NCBI GenBank assembly: GCA_038501785.1
Contig: JBAMJR010000170.1
Coordinates: 2,204,501 to 2,268,500, forward strand
Reading direction: 5' to 3'
DNA length: 64,000 nucleotides
From: Myoxocephalus aenaeus
Taxonomy: Eukaryota > Chordata > Actinopteri > Perciformes > Cottidae
In this document: piece by piece, positions 47,326 to 60,500 of the stretch
How positions within the stretch are numbered: the stretch's first letter is position 1
Layout: every line of letters starts with the position of its first letter
Position numbers and translations under genes: made by a program
Notes under the pieces: generated by a model
Databases searched by the model: none
What the model was told of the DNA's origin: nothing
What the model saw: the letters and a program-made list of their open reading frames with translations, nothing else

Positions 47326-49145
47326 TGCACACGCACATGCACATGCACACACTCACACACACACGCGCATACACCACCATCAACCCACCAGTTTGCTAGA
47401 AAGCTCTTGCAGCATATTCATTCTCCTCATTGGGTGGTCAAAGGGCATTCTGGGAAATGTAGGAACTGGTTAGAATAGAAATGGATGAGAAACTAATTGG
47501 AAATGCAATTTAATATCGAATAGATTGTTTTGCAGAGGAAAAAAACAAACATGTGCACTCAATGTATATTTCATATCTTGTTAGTACAAGATCATAACTC
47601 GCTCTTCCACCGAGTGTGCGGAGTGATGACGTGAACGTACACACACACACACACACACAACACATGATCTGATATCGTGTTCGCGCAAAACAATCACTTG
47701 AGCCGACTTGCGCAAGATCATTATTTGTTCCGACAAGATATTACCTGACATCTTGTCTGTGCCAGATCATTATTATTTCCAGCTCACGAGATCCACATCT
47801 CTCAGCGAACAAGATACAAGTCGTCTCTCGGGACTTCCGGGACTCTGTAGAGAGTTAATAACATCACAGAAAGCATCGGCTCCCAAATAACGCCTGGAAT
47901 CCACTGAGTGACGCTTGACAGTGCGAGAGCAGCCGAGAAGAGGGTTGACTGACAGCTACACGTTGGTTGTGAAATAAAAAGAGGAACGTCCATCATCTTT
48001 AGACCGTCCTGTCCACTTCACTGTCGGAGTTCACGTTCAGGCTCTTCGGGTCCTCACTTGAGTGGTGTTTGAAATGTGGGGCTTTTTTTCTCTCTCCGTA
48101 TTTCAGCTCATGGCTTATGTTTGACCCGAGGTAATGAGCAAGTTGTTTCTCTTTGGACATTATACATGAAGTATAAACACGAGGATGACGTCAAATTAGA
48201 GAAGAATATGATCAAATATTGATTATCTACGTAACTAAAGCCAGGTTTATCTCTTCTGATCCCATTGTCCAAGAGGATTTGAAGTCAGTCGGATGATGTC
48301 TGTAACAGCAAGAGGCAATATCACAGCATTCACAGGTTCATTTAAAAATGCTCATTTTATTCTATTTTGCAGACTTGAAGCTGTTGATATGATGTTATAA
48401 GATATGTAATATGTCATAATCTGACGTGCCTTCTCTTCTGCAGGCCATCGTTTTGCCTTCGCTGACAGACAATGCCACGTTTCTGCTCAAATGAAAATCA
48501 GTGGCAACAAACAGAAGAATGTGACAGCCAACGGGCATTTACAACCACAGAATATGTGTGGCCTGAAACCACTATCATACCAATCTACATTCTCCCAAGA
48601 AACACAGCATAATTCGTTGTGTGTGTGTGTCTATACTCTGGTTTGAAATGTGTGGTGAATATACGCTGACTTGCCATTTCATTCGTCCGGGCGGCCGGTG
48701 GCTCCAGCATCAGTGTCGGGAAAGGGAAAAGTGTGTGACCTTGAGTGACTTTGAATGTGGCGCCTGGTTCATCAAGAATGATGGGGGGGAAGCTAATCCA
48801 AGCATTTGATTGGTTGACTTGTGGATGAGAGACTTTAGGAGGTGCAAAAACAGACACCTCTCATACAAATTCATTCGTTTAAAAAAAGGCTGCATCCGTC
48901 ATAATACTATGGGTTTGACTGTTATAAGGACGACAGTCGCTTCATCCTCCGTCTGCACCGTGTGGAGTAAGCAGTACAACTACAAAAGTCGTGCCAGGTT
49001 CAACTGTTTTCCCAGAAGACCCCGTGTTATCTGTGCTGGGACCCTCATGAAAGGAAACAGGCAGCATGCTTGTTCCCACCCCCACAAAAAAGTGTCTCCA
49101 GTGAGCACTGGAGCATCAAAACTACAGCACTTCAGAGGGGGGAAA

Positions 49146-49973
49146 ACATGATTGAGATACCTTTTGAGGTCTGGGAGAACAGATTGAGATACCTTTTGAG
49201 GCCTGGAGAACATGATTGAGATACCTTTTGAGGTCTGGGAGAACAGATTGAGATACCTTTTGAGGCCTGGAGAACATGATTGAGATACCTTTTGAGGTCT
49301 GGAGAACATGATTGAGGTACCTTTTGAGGCCTGGAGAACATGATTGAGATACCTTTTGAGGTCTGGAGAACATGATTGAGATACCTTTTGAGGTCTGGAG
49401 AACATGATTGAGATACCTTTTGAGGTCTGGGAGAACATGATTGAGATACCTTTTGAGGCCTGGAGAACATGATTGAGATACCTTTTGAGGTCTGGGAGAA
49501 CATGATTGAGATACCTTTTGAGGCCTGGAGAACATGATTGAGATACCTTTTGAGGTCTGGGAGAACATGATTGAGATACCTTTTGAGGCCTGGAGAACAT
49601 GATTGAGATACCTTTTGAGGCCTGGAGAACATGATTGAGATACCTTTTGAGGTCTGGGAGAACATGATTGAGATACCTTTTGAGGTCTGGAGAACATGAT
49701 TGAGATACCTTTTGAGGTCTGGAGAACATGATTGAGATACCTTTTGAGGTCTGGGAGAACATGATTGAGATACCTTTTGAGGCCTGGAGAACATGATTGA
49801 GATACCTTTTGAGGTCTGGGAGAACATGATTGAGATACCTTTTGAGGCCTGGAGAACATGATTGAGATACCTTTTGAGGCCTGGAGAACATGATTGAGAT
49901 ACCTTTTGAGGTCTGGGAGAACATGATTGAGATACCTTTTGAGGCCTGGAGAACATGATTGAGATACCTTTTG
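49146..49973. repeat. minisatellite, about 25.5 copies of a 31-33 bp unit
   Basis: The unit is GATTGAGATACCTTTTGAGG followed by a variable TCTGGGAGAACAT (33 bp), CCTGGAGAACAT (32 bp) or TCTGGAGAACAT (32 bp). Two early copies lack 2 bp (31 bp). Copies are almost identical apart from these variants, plus one A-to-G change near 49317, so the array is young. The last copy decays at 49973. Because the unit has no stop in any minus-strand frame, three overlapping 285-314-codon open frames arise. They are artefacts of the repeat and not genes. Confidence 0.97.
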
Positions 49974-50257
49974 CGTCATGCAGAGGAGGAGGACCAGAAT
50001 TGGCCTTTAAAGCCTTAGGAGTAGACGGAGCCATCTTGTTTCGAACACGGCGCTCATCGTCTCCTCGGACGCTCGTCCAGATGACAGATAAGTCGAACCC
50101 ACGCTTTTGTGGGAGGAGAACTGGATCCAGCGTTGGAGGCGGACTCCCCGTTAATTCCTTTTAAAGGTTGCTCAGTGGCAGGTGAAGACAAAATGGATCG
50201 ACTGCAGAGGGATGAAATGACCCGGATCTTCAGCATCACAGCAGCGTTTCCTTTAAC

Positions 50258-50292
50258 TGCTCATTCACGTGGACGAAGCACGTGAATGAGCA
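50258..50292. repeat. perfect 14-bp inverted repeat with E-box in each arm
   Basis: TGCTCATTCACGTG (50258..50271) and its exact reverse complement (50279..50292) flank a 7-base spacer. CACGTG ends one arm and starts the other. It is followed by a near-direct repeat of CACACAGTG. It lies about 300 bp past the minisatellite, in the ube2e1-ube2e2 interval. Confidence 0.8.
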
Positions 50293-50998
50293 CACAGTGA
50301 AGCACACAGTGTTCGTAGTGGGAAGTTGATTTATCTTTTATATGTAAATATATATATATTTATTTTATATCCGCTGAGTTTCAGGCGTCTATTTCCCAAT
50401 GTGAGTGTATGGGGAAATCCGGAGGTTCCACAGTCCAGAGTTTGGAAAGATGTCTTCCAATCGCAGCTCCCTTCCTGGTTGCTTGATTTAAGTTAACCAG
50501 ACTCAACTTTTGCAATGCGATGTCATTTGGCATACATACAAGCAGACGTTCCTGGTAGTAAAAGTGTAATTTGAACCGTATAAATATGCTGGTATCCCGG
50601 CCGGTGACGGAGGGTTATGGGAATTTTCCAAAGTTTTAAAAATCCTTTTGGTTACCTCCGACAAGGTGGCCGTGCTTTATGTTTGGTTTGTGAGCAGGAT
50701 TACAGAAGAACAACAGGCCCGATCTTCAGGAAACTTCAGAAGAGTGTAGCTTAGACAAGAAAGAACCAATTAAATATGTGTCGTGGCTTTCTAGCATGGT
50801 AGTACTCTGCAATATAGAATACAGTCTAGACCTGCTAAAACCAAAAAGGGTCTTGATATAACTTCTTGAGATCATTTTTTTGCCTGTGGACGACCACAGA
50901 GGAGTGAAGTGGTCACAGAGATGATGTAATCACACGCACACACACACATCATATCAACATAAGAGACTGAGACAGGGTCCGTCACATTACAGCCAGTG

Positions 50999-51541
50999 TT
51001 TAATTGAGTATTCAATGAGTATGTATTCTCACAAGGCATTAAATGTACAGCAAACTACCACTATCGTCATACATGGTGATGGGCTCACTCCATGCCAGAA
51101 ATAATACACTACATGACTACATGTCCACTGCCTGAACACATATCCTGATGCCATGCACTAATATTGACCATTAGCTGTAAAAACCACTGAAAGAAAAACA
51201 AACTAAATGCACTCACTCGGTATGATCATTTTACATGAAACCATCACATGGAACGGGAATAGTACACGCACGCTTTTAGAGGAGAGGATGACGAGGGTGG
51301 CGACAATGTTATAAACAATGCAATAACGATAAGAACGACGACGACAAGAACAGTAACAGTATTAAAGCTTTTCATGACCATATCAACATTCAGTGTATTG
51401 GAAAATACAATCCCAATAGACTCTTTGTATAAAAAAGAAGCTTTTCAAGTCAGCATGGAACAAATAACAGTTCGTTTCTCTGGGTTTGGGGGAGGGGAGG
51501 GTGGATGACAGGAGCGGGTGTGCTTCCATAGATTTCGGAGG

Positions 51542-51591
<50 letters not shown>

Positions 51592-51624
51592 TAGGGTGAG
51601 GGGTCCTGGAGGGCTGGTGCTGGT
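50999..51624 (-). other. ube2e2: probable 3'UTR of ube2e2
   Basis: Minus-strand sequence after the ube2e2 stop. A candidate ATTAAA signal lies at 50999..51004. A (GT)22 tract at 51544..51587 sits within it. No coding potential. The true end is not determinable here. Confidence 0.35.
51544..51587. repeat. (GT)n microsatellite
   Basis: Uninterrupted GT tract about 40 bases past the ube2e2 stop codon (on the minus strand it lies in the 3'UTR as CA). Confidence 0.95.
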
Positions 51625-51789
51625 CTATGTGGCGTAGCGTTTGGTCCACTGTTTGGCTATCCTGTCGTGCTCCGCTCTGTTGGTCAGGTACTGTGTGGCG
51701 ATGCTTCCCACCAGAGGGTCGGCTGTAACACAGGAGGAATGCACTCAGTGAGACTTGATGCACAACAAACAACGTATTCATTGATTATT

Positions 51790-51822
<33 letters not shown>

Positions 51823-53607
51823 GGATGGATGTATACTTTATTCATCCCCATGGGGAAATGTGTTGTCACAGTAGCAAGCAAAGCACAAGCAAAGTAAGAC
51901 ACATAGAAGACACAAAAGAAAACACTCAATATATACAACAAAACAGCAGAGCGTATTAAGTTAGGAAATTAAACAATAAAGAAAGTACAAAAATGCAAAG
52001 TATGTGCAGTGTATATGAAGTGTACATACAAGTGAGCTAAACAACAAAAGCGGTGCAAAGGCAATTGATGTTGATGTTAGCTAACATTTCATAGTTTATT
52101 CATGTGTCAACTTTTATTTCAATTGGTTTGTTTTGTCTGTAAAATCAGGACAGATTTGTTGAAAGTTGAGTGTAAACAGAACATTGACATATTATCACCT
52201 CATTAAGACGTTATTGGGGGTTATGTTTGCACACACCCAGCATTAACAGAGCAACATTGACATTTCTTTGGATTTGTGTTTGTGGCCACCTAATAAATCC
52301 AATCTCTTTTCCCTCTTTGGTTTCCACCAACTCCACAAGGAAATCTGTGACTCTTCAGCTGCTAAATGCTTCACTTTAATCAACAGCCAACACATTTGCC
52401 TCTTTGTCGACTGGAGCTCAGCGGGCAGCGGGTTTACCAGACTTTTATCACTGAAATCAGCTGAGAACAGAAGCGAGAGCTACGTTTTAGGAGCGCCATG
52501 AAAACTAGAAACGAAATCAAAACCAAAAGAGATTGACCACAAACTGCTCGGCCTGCTGCCGTCCAGCATCCGGTCTGCTCCACCAAAATCTGAATCAGCT
52601 TCATTGACGTCCACATGAGAGGAATCTGTTCCTCTATTCCACACTTTTGTTGCATCCCTCTCAAGGTACTTCCACAGATATAGAAATGACAGCGAGGGAG
52701 AAGGACAACAAGGATGACGAATAAAGACTGTTATGAACACTAGTTGTGAAAAATAGGTGTAAATATAAATAATACATCAATATAAATATATAAAATGTAC
52801 CAATGACCAGCAATAAAATAAGAAATGTAATTTAGTTTGCTGCTTTCTTCTTTACAATCAGCTTATTTATTTGCAATTTCGTCACACGTTTACATTTCTT
52901 TATTTCATATTTCTTGATTTTATATTGTAACACTCATTTTGTTCCTTACTTTACTTCACCAAGATTTTCTTTGACAACAACGGCGTCTTTAATTGTTGTG
53001 AATTTGATAACGAATAACTTGAAACTTGAAACCAGCCTTCGGAGCCCCAACGTGCTCATAAAATGTCATCGCAATTTCCCTGTCAGATTTGAATATTTCT
53101 TGTTGACAAGAAGAAACTCTGATGGTGGCCCTAGAAGAAAAGTCAGGAGGTTCGTTAAAAAAAACATTCAAGTTCATCCAGTGGGGACCAAAAATCCTCA
53201 TCTGTGCGAGTGATATTATATTTACTAGGACACGCAGAATGTTTACACACACACACACACACACAGCCGTGCGCTGCTGTTAATATCACATCCAGTGAAA
53301 CCCGCAGGAGAGACATAAGTCAAACGCATGCAGCTCCATCACTCCGGCTGTTTGTGTCCGATGACGTGCCGCGCGGTCAACACTTTTATCGACGGCGCAG
53401 TAAAAAAAAAAAGGCGCCCGCCGCTGTAAATCAGAGGTGATCTCGGTGTGGGCTGAAGCTCCCGTCTGTTGACACGCCGCACACGTCCGGTCAGTCGACA
53501 GCCGCCATTCCACCGGCTCGCCTATCGATCGCGCCCGCTGCTCAATTCGTCGTGCCGCCGGTCAATTTCTCAGCGAGGGGACGGCGAGGGAAACGAATTC
53601 CTCGGAG

Positions 53608-53676
<69 letters not shown>

Positions 53677-55365
53677 CTGCTGGGCTGCAGACCGTCTCCT
53701 GCGGGGCTCGGCCTGCTGACGGAGCAGTGTGATGAGCTCGGCTGAGCAAGCAGCACAAACACCCCTCAGCACTAATCCCTGCTCGGGTTTCAATGATGTA
53801 CAGGCTTATTCCCATATTTCTGGATGAATGGATGCCTACATATCACGGCGTCGTAGCTTGAAGCATCGGACTTCCTCAGTGGCGACTTGAGCCAAAGACG
53901 GAAATCCCATTTGGGACCGCTGGTCGGTGAAAGCTTGGGAGAGATTTAGTGTCGTGAATCATCAGCATTATGTTATTCCATCCTCGTCTGACTGAGTGAT
54001 GTTTTTTTTTTTTTAAATGGCAAAAACTAAGGTTGGCCTTTTGAGATGAGGGCTCCTGAAGAATGGCATTCTGGGTTATACTGTGTTCCCACACCAAGCC
54101 CAAAGCGCGCCTCACCATGTAGGGTTTGAACCTTTTTACATTCTTCACACTATTCCTACCTCTTCCATCCTTCAGTACAATGAGTTCAACACTGTGAATG
54201 TCTTTGAGGAGAGACTCACACCCACACACCTCCATCCACGGTCATTTGGCACAGCTATAAAAATCTTTTGACCTTGGACGATGGACGACGCTTCATGCGA
54301 GCAAATCGGTTTCGAGCATCCCGTTCTTTGTGAAGCAAACCTTCGAATAAGATGCTGGTTGTAACCTAAAGACAACCAATCACGCTTGTTTTGATTCCCT
54401 GGTGAAATTGGATGCCCGTTCAATTTCTTTTAGACAACACAACCACGTGAAAGCGCTTCAGAGAAATGGAGGAAAGACTGATCCATGATGATCCGCGATC
54501 AGTGGCTTCCCATTCCTCAAATATGTCCTCCGTCGGTTTCTGCGGCGTCAATGTTAAAGTGACCCACAACACGTTCTGCTGCTGCAACACAAAGCACGTG
54601 TGCGTCGCAAAAGCATTCGTAGAAAAAGATACTTTGACAAAGTTGGATTGTCGACTTTCAAATAATGAAAGTAGGAGCCCGAGGCCTCAGTAGGCTTCAA
54701 ACTAAATGCTTGTTAAAACATCCAAAAGCATCTGAAACCTCCTTTATGCGATCGGTGTAATCAAGCTGGACTGCAGACAAGATCTATTTTTTTCCCCAAC
54801 GCTTTTCATGTGCAACACATCGAATGCCTGCGAGGAGAAACTGACAGCGAGCATTTTGTTATTTCATTATTTGTACAATTCATTGTGTCGAGCTCACAAA
54901 AGGCAAACAAAAGAATTAATTGCGGTGGAAGGCAGCCAAGAGGAGGCGACGAAGCCGTTTGCCTTCAGACGACACGCTGAAGGAACTTCTCACTTTGAGT
55001 TTTTTTTTTAGGTTTTAGAGGCAAGGCTCCTCATCCAGGTGGCTTCAGGGTAACCAGAGAGTTGTAAGGTCCAGAAGACGACGAGGCAAATATTCAGATT
55101 CCAGACTCGGACTCATTTTCATGGTAATTTGCGCCTCTTTTTGCATCAGACGCTTAAGTCGGCGTAAAGCAGGCGCTGCCCTGGCTGAGTATCCCGTTAT
55201 CAATCCACATAGTAAAGCCTCCCGGGTTGGGCATGTGTTATTACAGGTTTGACAAACTGACAACCCTGAAGCTACTGAGGGGGGAAAGAGAGCAGATACC
55301 TTCATTATAAAAGACGAACCGTATAATATCAGCACATATCAGCCTGATATACGACCTGGCCCCCG

Positions 55366-55398
<33 letters not shown>

Positions 55399-57492
55399 AA
55401 CCCTCTGGCTTTGTTAAAAAATTTGAGGTTGCCTTTTGGACGCTCCACAGGAAAAGACAAGTAGGAAAAGGGATGACATTGGACAGAGGCCCGGGGCTGG
55501 ATGTGAGCCCCAGATACACTTTGACATGGCCCCCCCACCCGTATGCCAACAGGACGCCCCAGGAAGAGCTCTGCATGTGGGACTATACCGGGTTAAATGC
55601 GGCATGGCGGTTGATTAACTGTCATTCCATCGTCTTCCCCCGCTTTAATGAGCTACATGCCAATGATCTCCGCCTGCACGGGAGAAGAAAATCTTCAAGA
55701 CGGAAGGCGGCGGAGAGGGAGGGAAAGATATTTTTAGGGGTATTTCAAGATCCAGGGCCCACTTTCAGCACTTGAGGCTGGGTTTTTAAAAAACTTAAGC
55801 AAGTGGTGAGAAGTGCAGCGATTGGACTGATTTGATGAGGCAAGAGGCAGAAAGAGGCAGAGTAAGCTGCGTGTAACAGGGAGGAAGGAGGAGGGGGGGC
55901 AGGGTTTTATTTTTTGGGGGCGGGTCGTCGATCAATGCTTTTTTGTATCGCGCTTTAAAAAGGAATCGGCTCATTTCATCTCGCCAACATCTGAGAACGT
56001 GGAGGAGGAAAAAGCTATTCTAATTTTCGCCCACGGAGGGAGAATCTACACGGCTACGTTATCAAAGAGCAATCCCCGCAGAGAGGACACAAGCTATCAT
56101 CAGAGGTCTTCACAATCAGCACTATCACCCACCCCACCTCCCTTTCACTCTTTCTTGTCTGTTGCCATCTCATCTCCCACTATTCACATGTGAAGTCACT
56201 CTTCTTCATTCTCCTTTCTTGCTTTGGCACATTTCTCCCCGTTCTTTCACCTCATTGCTGTGATATTGGATATTTTATTTTTTTACAAGAGCTGCTTTTA
56301 CCACCTCTGCTTGTTCAATTTAATCCGTCGTAACCAACAGACATTAATAGTATTGGCAGCTGAGGAGCAGTCTAACTGGGAAATGACGGGTTTAACTGGT
56401 CCATAAAAGCTCAGCTGGTAAACTGGACCATAATGGATCTAATTAGCTTGAAAACTGTCGACGTCTTCTCCCAGAATGGTGTCAGCTGTTTACAGGCTTG
56501 TGTTGAGTCAGCCAGTCCTGGTTAAATATTGATTCAACTGCAATGAAGGGGTATGAATACCCAGGCTTACTGTTTATGAGACAACATTGTAAGAGGATTG
56601 TAAGAGGATGAATGCAAATGCTATGAAAATGCGAAAATACTTAGTTTTAAGCCCACAGTGGATTTCCAATTCAACCGGGCGATTCCGATTTTCTTTTCAA
56701 GAATTATAATTGACAGCAAAAAATTCATTGTGTATGTTCAGAGTTAAACAGCGACCATTAAATAACTTAGATTTTCTCCAACACTGTTTAGTTTCCGGAA
56801 GTTAAACTGACCATAAGTCCCTTTCTAATCACTATTTTACATTGCTGAGAAAACAACTCTATTCATACAAATATTTATCGCCAAAAAACTACATTTTACT
56901 AGATCATATTTTACCTTCCCAATACTCATGTTGACTGAGTAGCTGGATCACATCATGCCAAAGCGGCGTTATCTGCTTGGCTCTGAGCCGGTCCCTGTGA
57001 TTACTCAGGAGCAGCGTGCATGGGTCTGAATTACAATATAACAAGTGTCCAATCAGCTGCTCCGAATGTGTTACGGTTGTTCCTCCACGGCATATTTTGG
57101 ATTTGCTGTTGTGACAAATTGTGAGCTTTATGTCTTCGGCCCTCAAGCTAAATAAGATGGGCTACTACTTGTTCATCACATAGATTAAAGTGTTCCGCCT
57201 TCTTTAGATCACTGTAATTCATCTGTTAATTATTCATTCGAATGAAGCCATTACAGAACATTTACCTAATGGAGACCTCCCGTTTGAAATCTCAGAAGCT
57301 CTAACAGATGGACGGAGACGGCGGCGCTACACGAACCCGCCCGTCTGCCCTCTGTGACGACGGCTGCTGCTCTGCTACAAAGAGTACGACTCCAGCTTCA
57401 AAGTGACACACGTCCACGTACATTATCCACACAGAATGGACATGTCAGTCAACCTGCCACTGCTAAACTTGGAGCGGGGATATGACAAGGAG

Positions 57493-57541
<49 letters not shown>

Positions 57542-60500
57542 ATGCAGCTCTCACCAGGGTTGCAGTCAGTGAGCAGGGAGCAGATGGACAGGAGGACCTT
57601 GGAGATGGTGAGGGCAGGACTCCAGTTGTCCTTCAGGATGTCCAGACAGATCACCCCCTGACTGTTGATGTTGCAGTGGTAGATCCTCGTGCGGAACGTC
57701 ACCTGGACGCGGACGAAAGAGGGTTAGAGCAACAAAAAAGAAACCCACAAATATTTGCATACAAGTTGCATCAATAAACATTTTGAGTGGGATAGGATTA
57801 TTATTATAACAGCAAAAGGAAAAAGGTCTCTGGGGCTCTCTATCCTTTACTGCAAATGTAACAAATGTGTATCAATCGGCTTAAAAGCAGGAACGTCTGT
57901 AAACCAGTTTGCATTTATCTACAGCATAAATGCATATTATATATGTGATATGTATGAAAAGCTGCTCCGGTTCACTAAATCCCTGAAGCCATCTGAAGGA
58001 ATCAGAGACAGATGTTCACAAATAAATCTGCAGCCTCTTATTGGAGAAGTGCTCAAGCGTCATTACGCACCGCCACCAGTGTTTACCTTCATTTAATTAC
58101 ATGTAAACAACAACGACAGGCTCCTACAAAACAACCACACAGTTCAACGCCTCTGCTTTCAGCTCTGTTTTGGTCTCCACCGAGTCCTGAGGGAAATCTC
58201 TGGCTCCTCAGCTGCTGAACGCTCCGCTCTGTTCATCAGCTAGTAGATAACTTTGTCTGCGTTTATCAAAGCTTTTTCCACTGAAAGCAGCTGCTGCTGG
58301 AGTCCAGGAAGAGAGTGAATCAAACCTCAAAGTTGAGGGCTGTGAAAGCAAAACAATGAGCTGACTGCCGACTTAGTGCTGATTCTCTGTGGATCCATTG
58401 TTCATATACAAATACTGATTAAATCTGGTCGGAAAATTAGGCCAATGATTGTCTAACTGAGCAGCATTTTCTGGATATTGAAAGATCGGATAAAATCTTC
58501 AGATTTCCATTATTGAAATAACACGTACAGATGTGCGGCCTCTGCAGTAGAATGCAAACTGAGTGCAATCTAATTAAGTACTAAGTATATATAGTTATAC
58601 TTAGAGCAACGTTTCCTTCGGTGCTGCACCAAATTGTTATTTTCATTATCAATTAATAACTTTCACCATTAAATAACTGCTTGGACACAAACTGTCAGAA
58701 AATTGGACAGGATTGCGACATCCTCAAATATATTACCAACACCAAATACATAAATTTAACACACAATGATATAAAACAAGGTGCTACGCTTTGCTGCTGT
58801 CCACAGAAGTACATTGCTGACCGCCATCTGCTGCAGGAAATACACTCACTGTGGAAAAGCACCACAAACGGCTCCACTTCAAAACATCAGAACTATCCCT
58901 TTAAGGGATTTTCTGTCTATTGACAAATCAATCAGTAAAAAAAAAAAAAAAAGAACAAGAGCAACCTTGTGAACACAGAGGCTGCACAGAAACAACTTGA
59001 ACAGTCAAGCTGTAAAACACATTCTGATTGATTTCCAAAGTCCAAAACAAGCCGATATATAATGTCTGCCAATACACTGATGCATTAATAAACATCTGCC
59101 TCATCTCTGGGCTCTACACTAAATGCACAGGTCAATACAGCGGGAGATGGACTGGGATACATGCGAGTCCACGGTGTGAATGTGATGCCCGGCGGTCCCC
59201 GTGGATCCGCTTCAGCCAACGGCGAAGTGAAGCCGGTCCCGCAGAACTCAGCAGAGCGCAACATCATTAAGGAGTGACCTTTGACCTCTCTGCTTCCTTA
59301 ATCGAAGGTTGCCGACCAGAGCAGGCGCTCCATCCCCCTTCTCTCTCTCTCTCCTTTCCTCCCCCTCCCTCCCTCGCTCTTTTATCCTCTCATTAACGCT
59401 CCGTTCCTCCCTCCACATCTCCCTTGTAATGAGAAACAAACAACCCTCACATGCGAGCGCCGGCCATCTCCTCCCCTCGTCGCGGCTGACTAGCGATGGA
59501 CGTACGGAGCAATAAACGGGCCGCTTTGCAGCACACAAAGACGTGGCAAGAAAAAGGCAAGACTGGGGGAGACGAGCTGAGAGAGGGTTGTCGCGCCCGA
59601 GTCGCCTTCGCGGGGGTGAGCGTGCCAAAGCCGCGGAAAAAGATCCGTTGCCAGCCTGTGAGGTCTCATTAACAGCCTGTAATCCCATCATGGCTGATGC
59701 TAATAGATTATGATGCTGCCTCCGCGTAACAAAAGCAGCGGGTCTAATCCTGCCCCCCCCCGTGTTACGGATTCATCCCTCAGCCTCCAAACACAACCTC
59801 TGCATCCTCATTTTTATATCGCAGCAGCGCTGGCTCTGATGAGCACATTAACGCGTTTCTACACGTTACACCTCAAATGTAAATACAAAAAGCAAACGCC
59901 GTGGGACTATATTTCAATATATTTTGCTTTAAATTAACAATCTGGACTAAGGGAGGAGCGTCCATGCCTGTCTTTAAGATGATTCTGTAAAGAAGTATTG
60001 AAAAATCTGGGTACTTCATCACATTGATTCATGAATTGGACCCCAAAAATTGAATATTGCCATCTTCACTAATTCTGCAGATTTGCTCACAGTGGTTAAA
60101 CACAACCAGCTACCTCGCTATAGCGGTATCAAATAATCTCACTGTGCATGTCCTCATATCGTATACATATTAGAGCTTTTTTTTTTTTTTTTATGGTTTT
60201 GCAGGCCGTAAAACGTCCCCACACATGTAAAAATGCCGCATTTGGCGTAGCTATGATAAAGCATGTCCGTCTATCTTCACCTCAGCTGTGTTCATTCCCA
60301 ATGTCTGCACACAGGAATAAAATAGTAATTTCGGGCAAACGGAATGGAAAGCAATTGAACTGATTGGCAGTTTTATGAGAAAAGCAGTCATCGTGAAGGT
60401 TCGGTTTAGAGGAGGGAATGTATTGAATGGATGATCATCGCCGAGTCTAAGCTCGACTTTATGGCTCTTCACGGCCCGTTACACAGTTGGAAAACGAGAA

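Larger units (their letters stand above)
45001..49145. other. intergenic region between ube2e1 and ube2e2, first part
   Basis: No gene was recognised. It contains (GA)n at 45655..45681, CA tracts at about 46844..46873, 47283..47320 and 47639..47658, and a degenerate CAAGATCATTA-type repeat patch at 47580..47830. Confidence 0.6.

Noticed and set aside
48690..48800. Tc1-like transposon scrap (VTLSDFECG-like frame)
   Set aside because: Resembles the LSDFERG start of some fish transposases over fewer than ten residues only; too short to call.
49146..49973. CRISPR-like array
   Set aside because: Units are contiguous, with no unique spacers between repeats, and the genome is eukaryotic.
48980..50034. 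Three long minus-strand open frames (285-314 codons) as a repetitive protein
   Set aside because: They are three phases of one minisatellite whose unit lacks stop codons on that strand. There is no unique domain, no splice context, and the frames overlap each other completely.
55329..55576. Poly-Ala/Leu/Ser-coding frames around the CAG repeat
   Set aside because: They are reading frames of an intronic (CAG)10 tract with no exon signals.
59248..59691. 147-codon minus-strand frame
   Set aside because: Driven by a C/T-rich (G/A-rich on the minus strand) run; no family similarity, and inside a ube2e2 intron.
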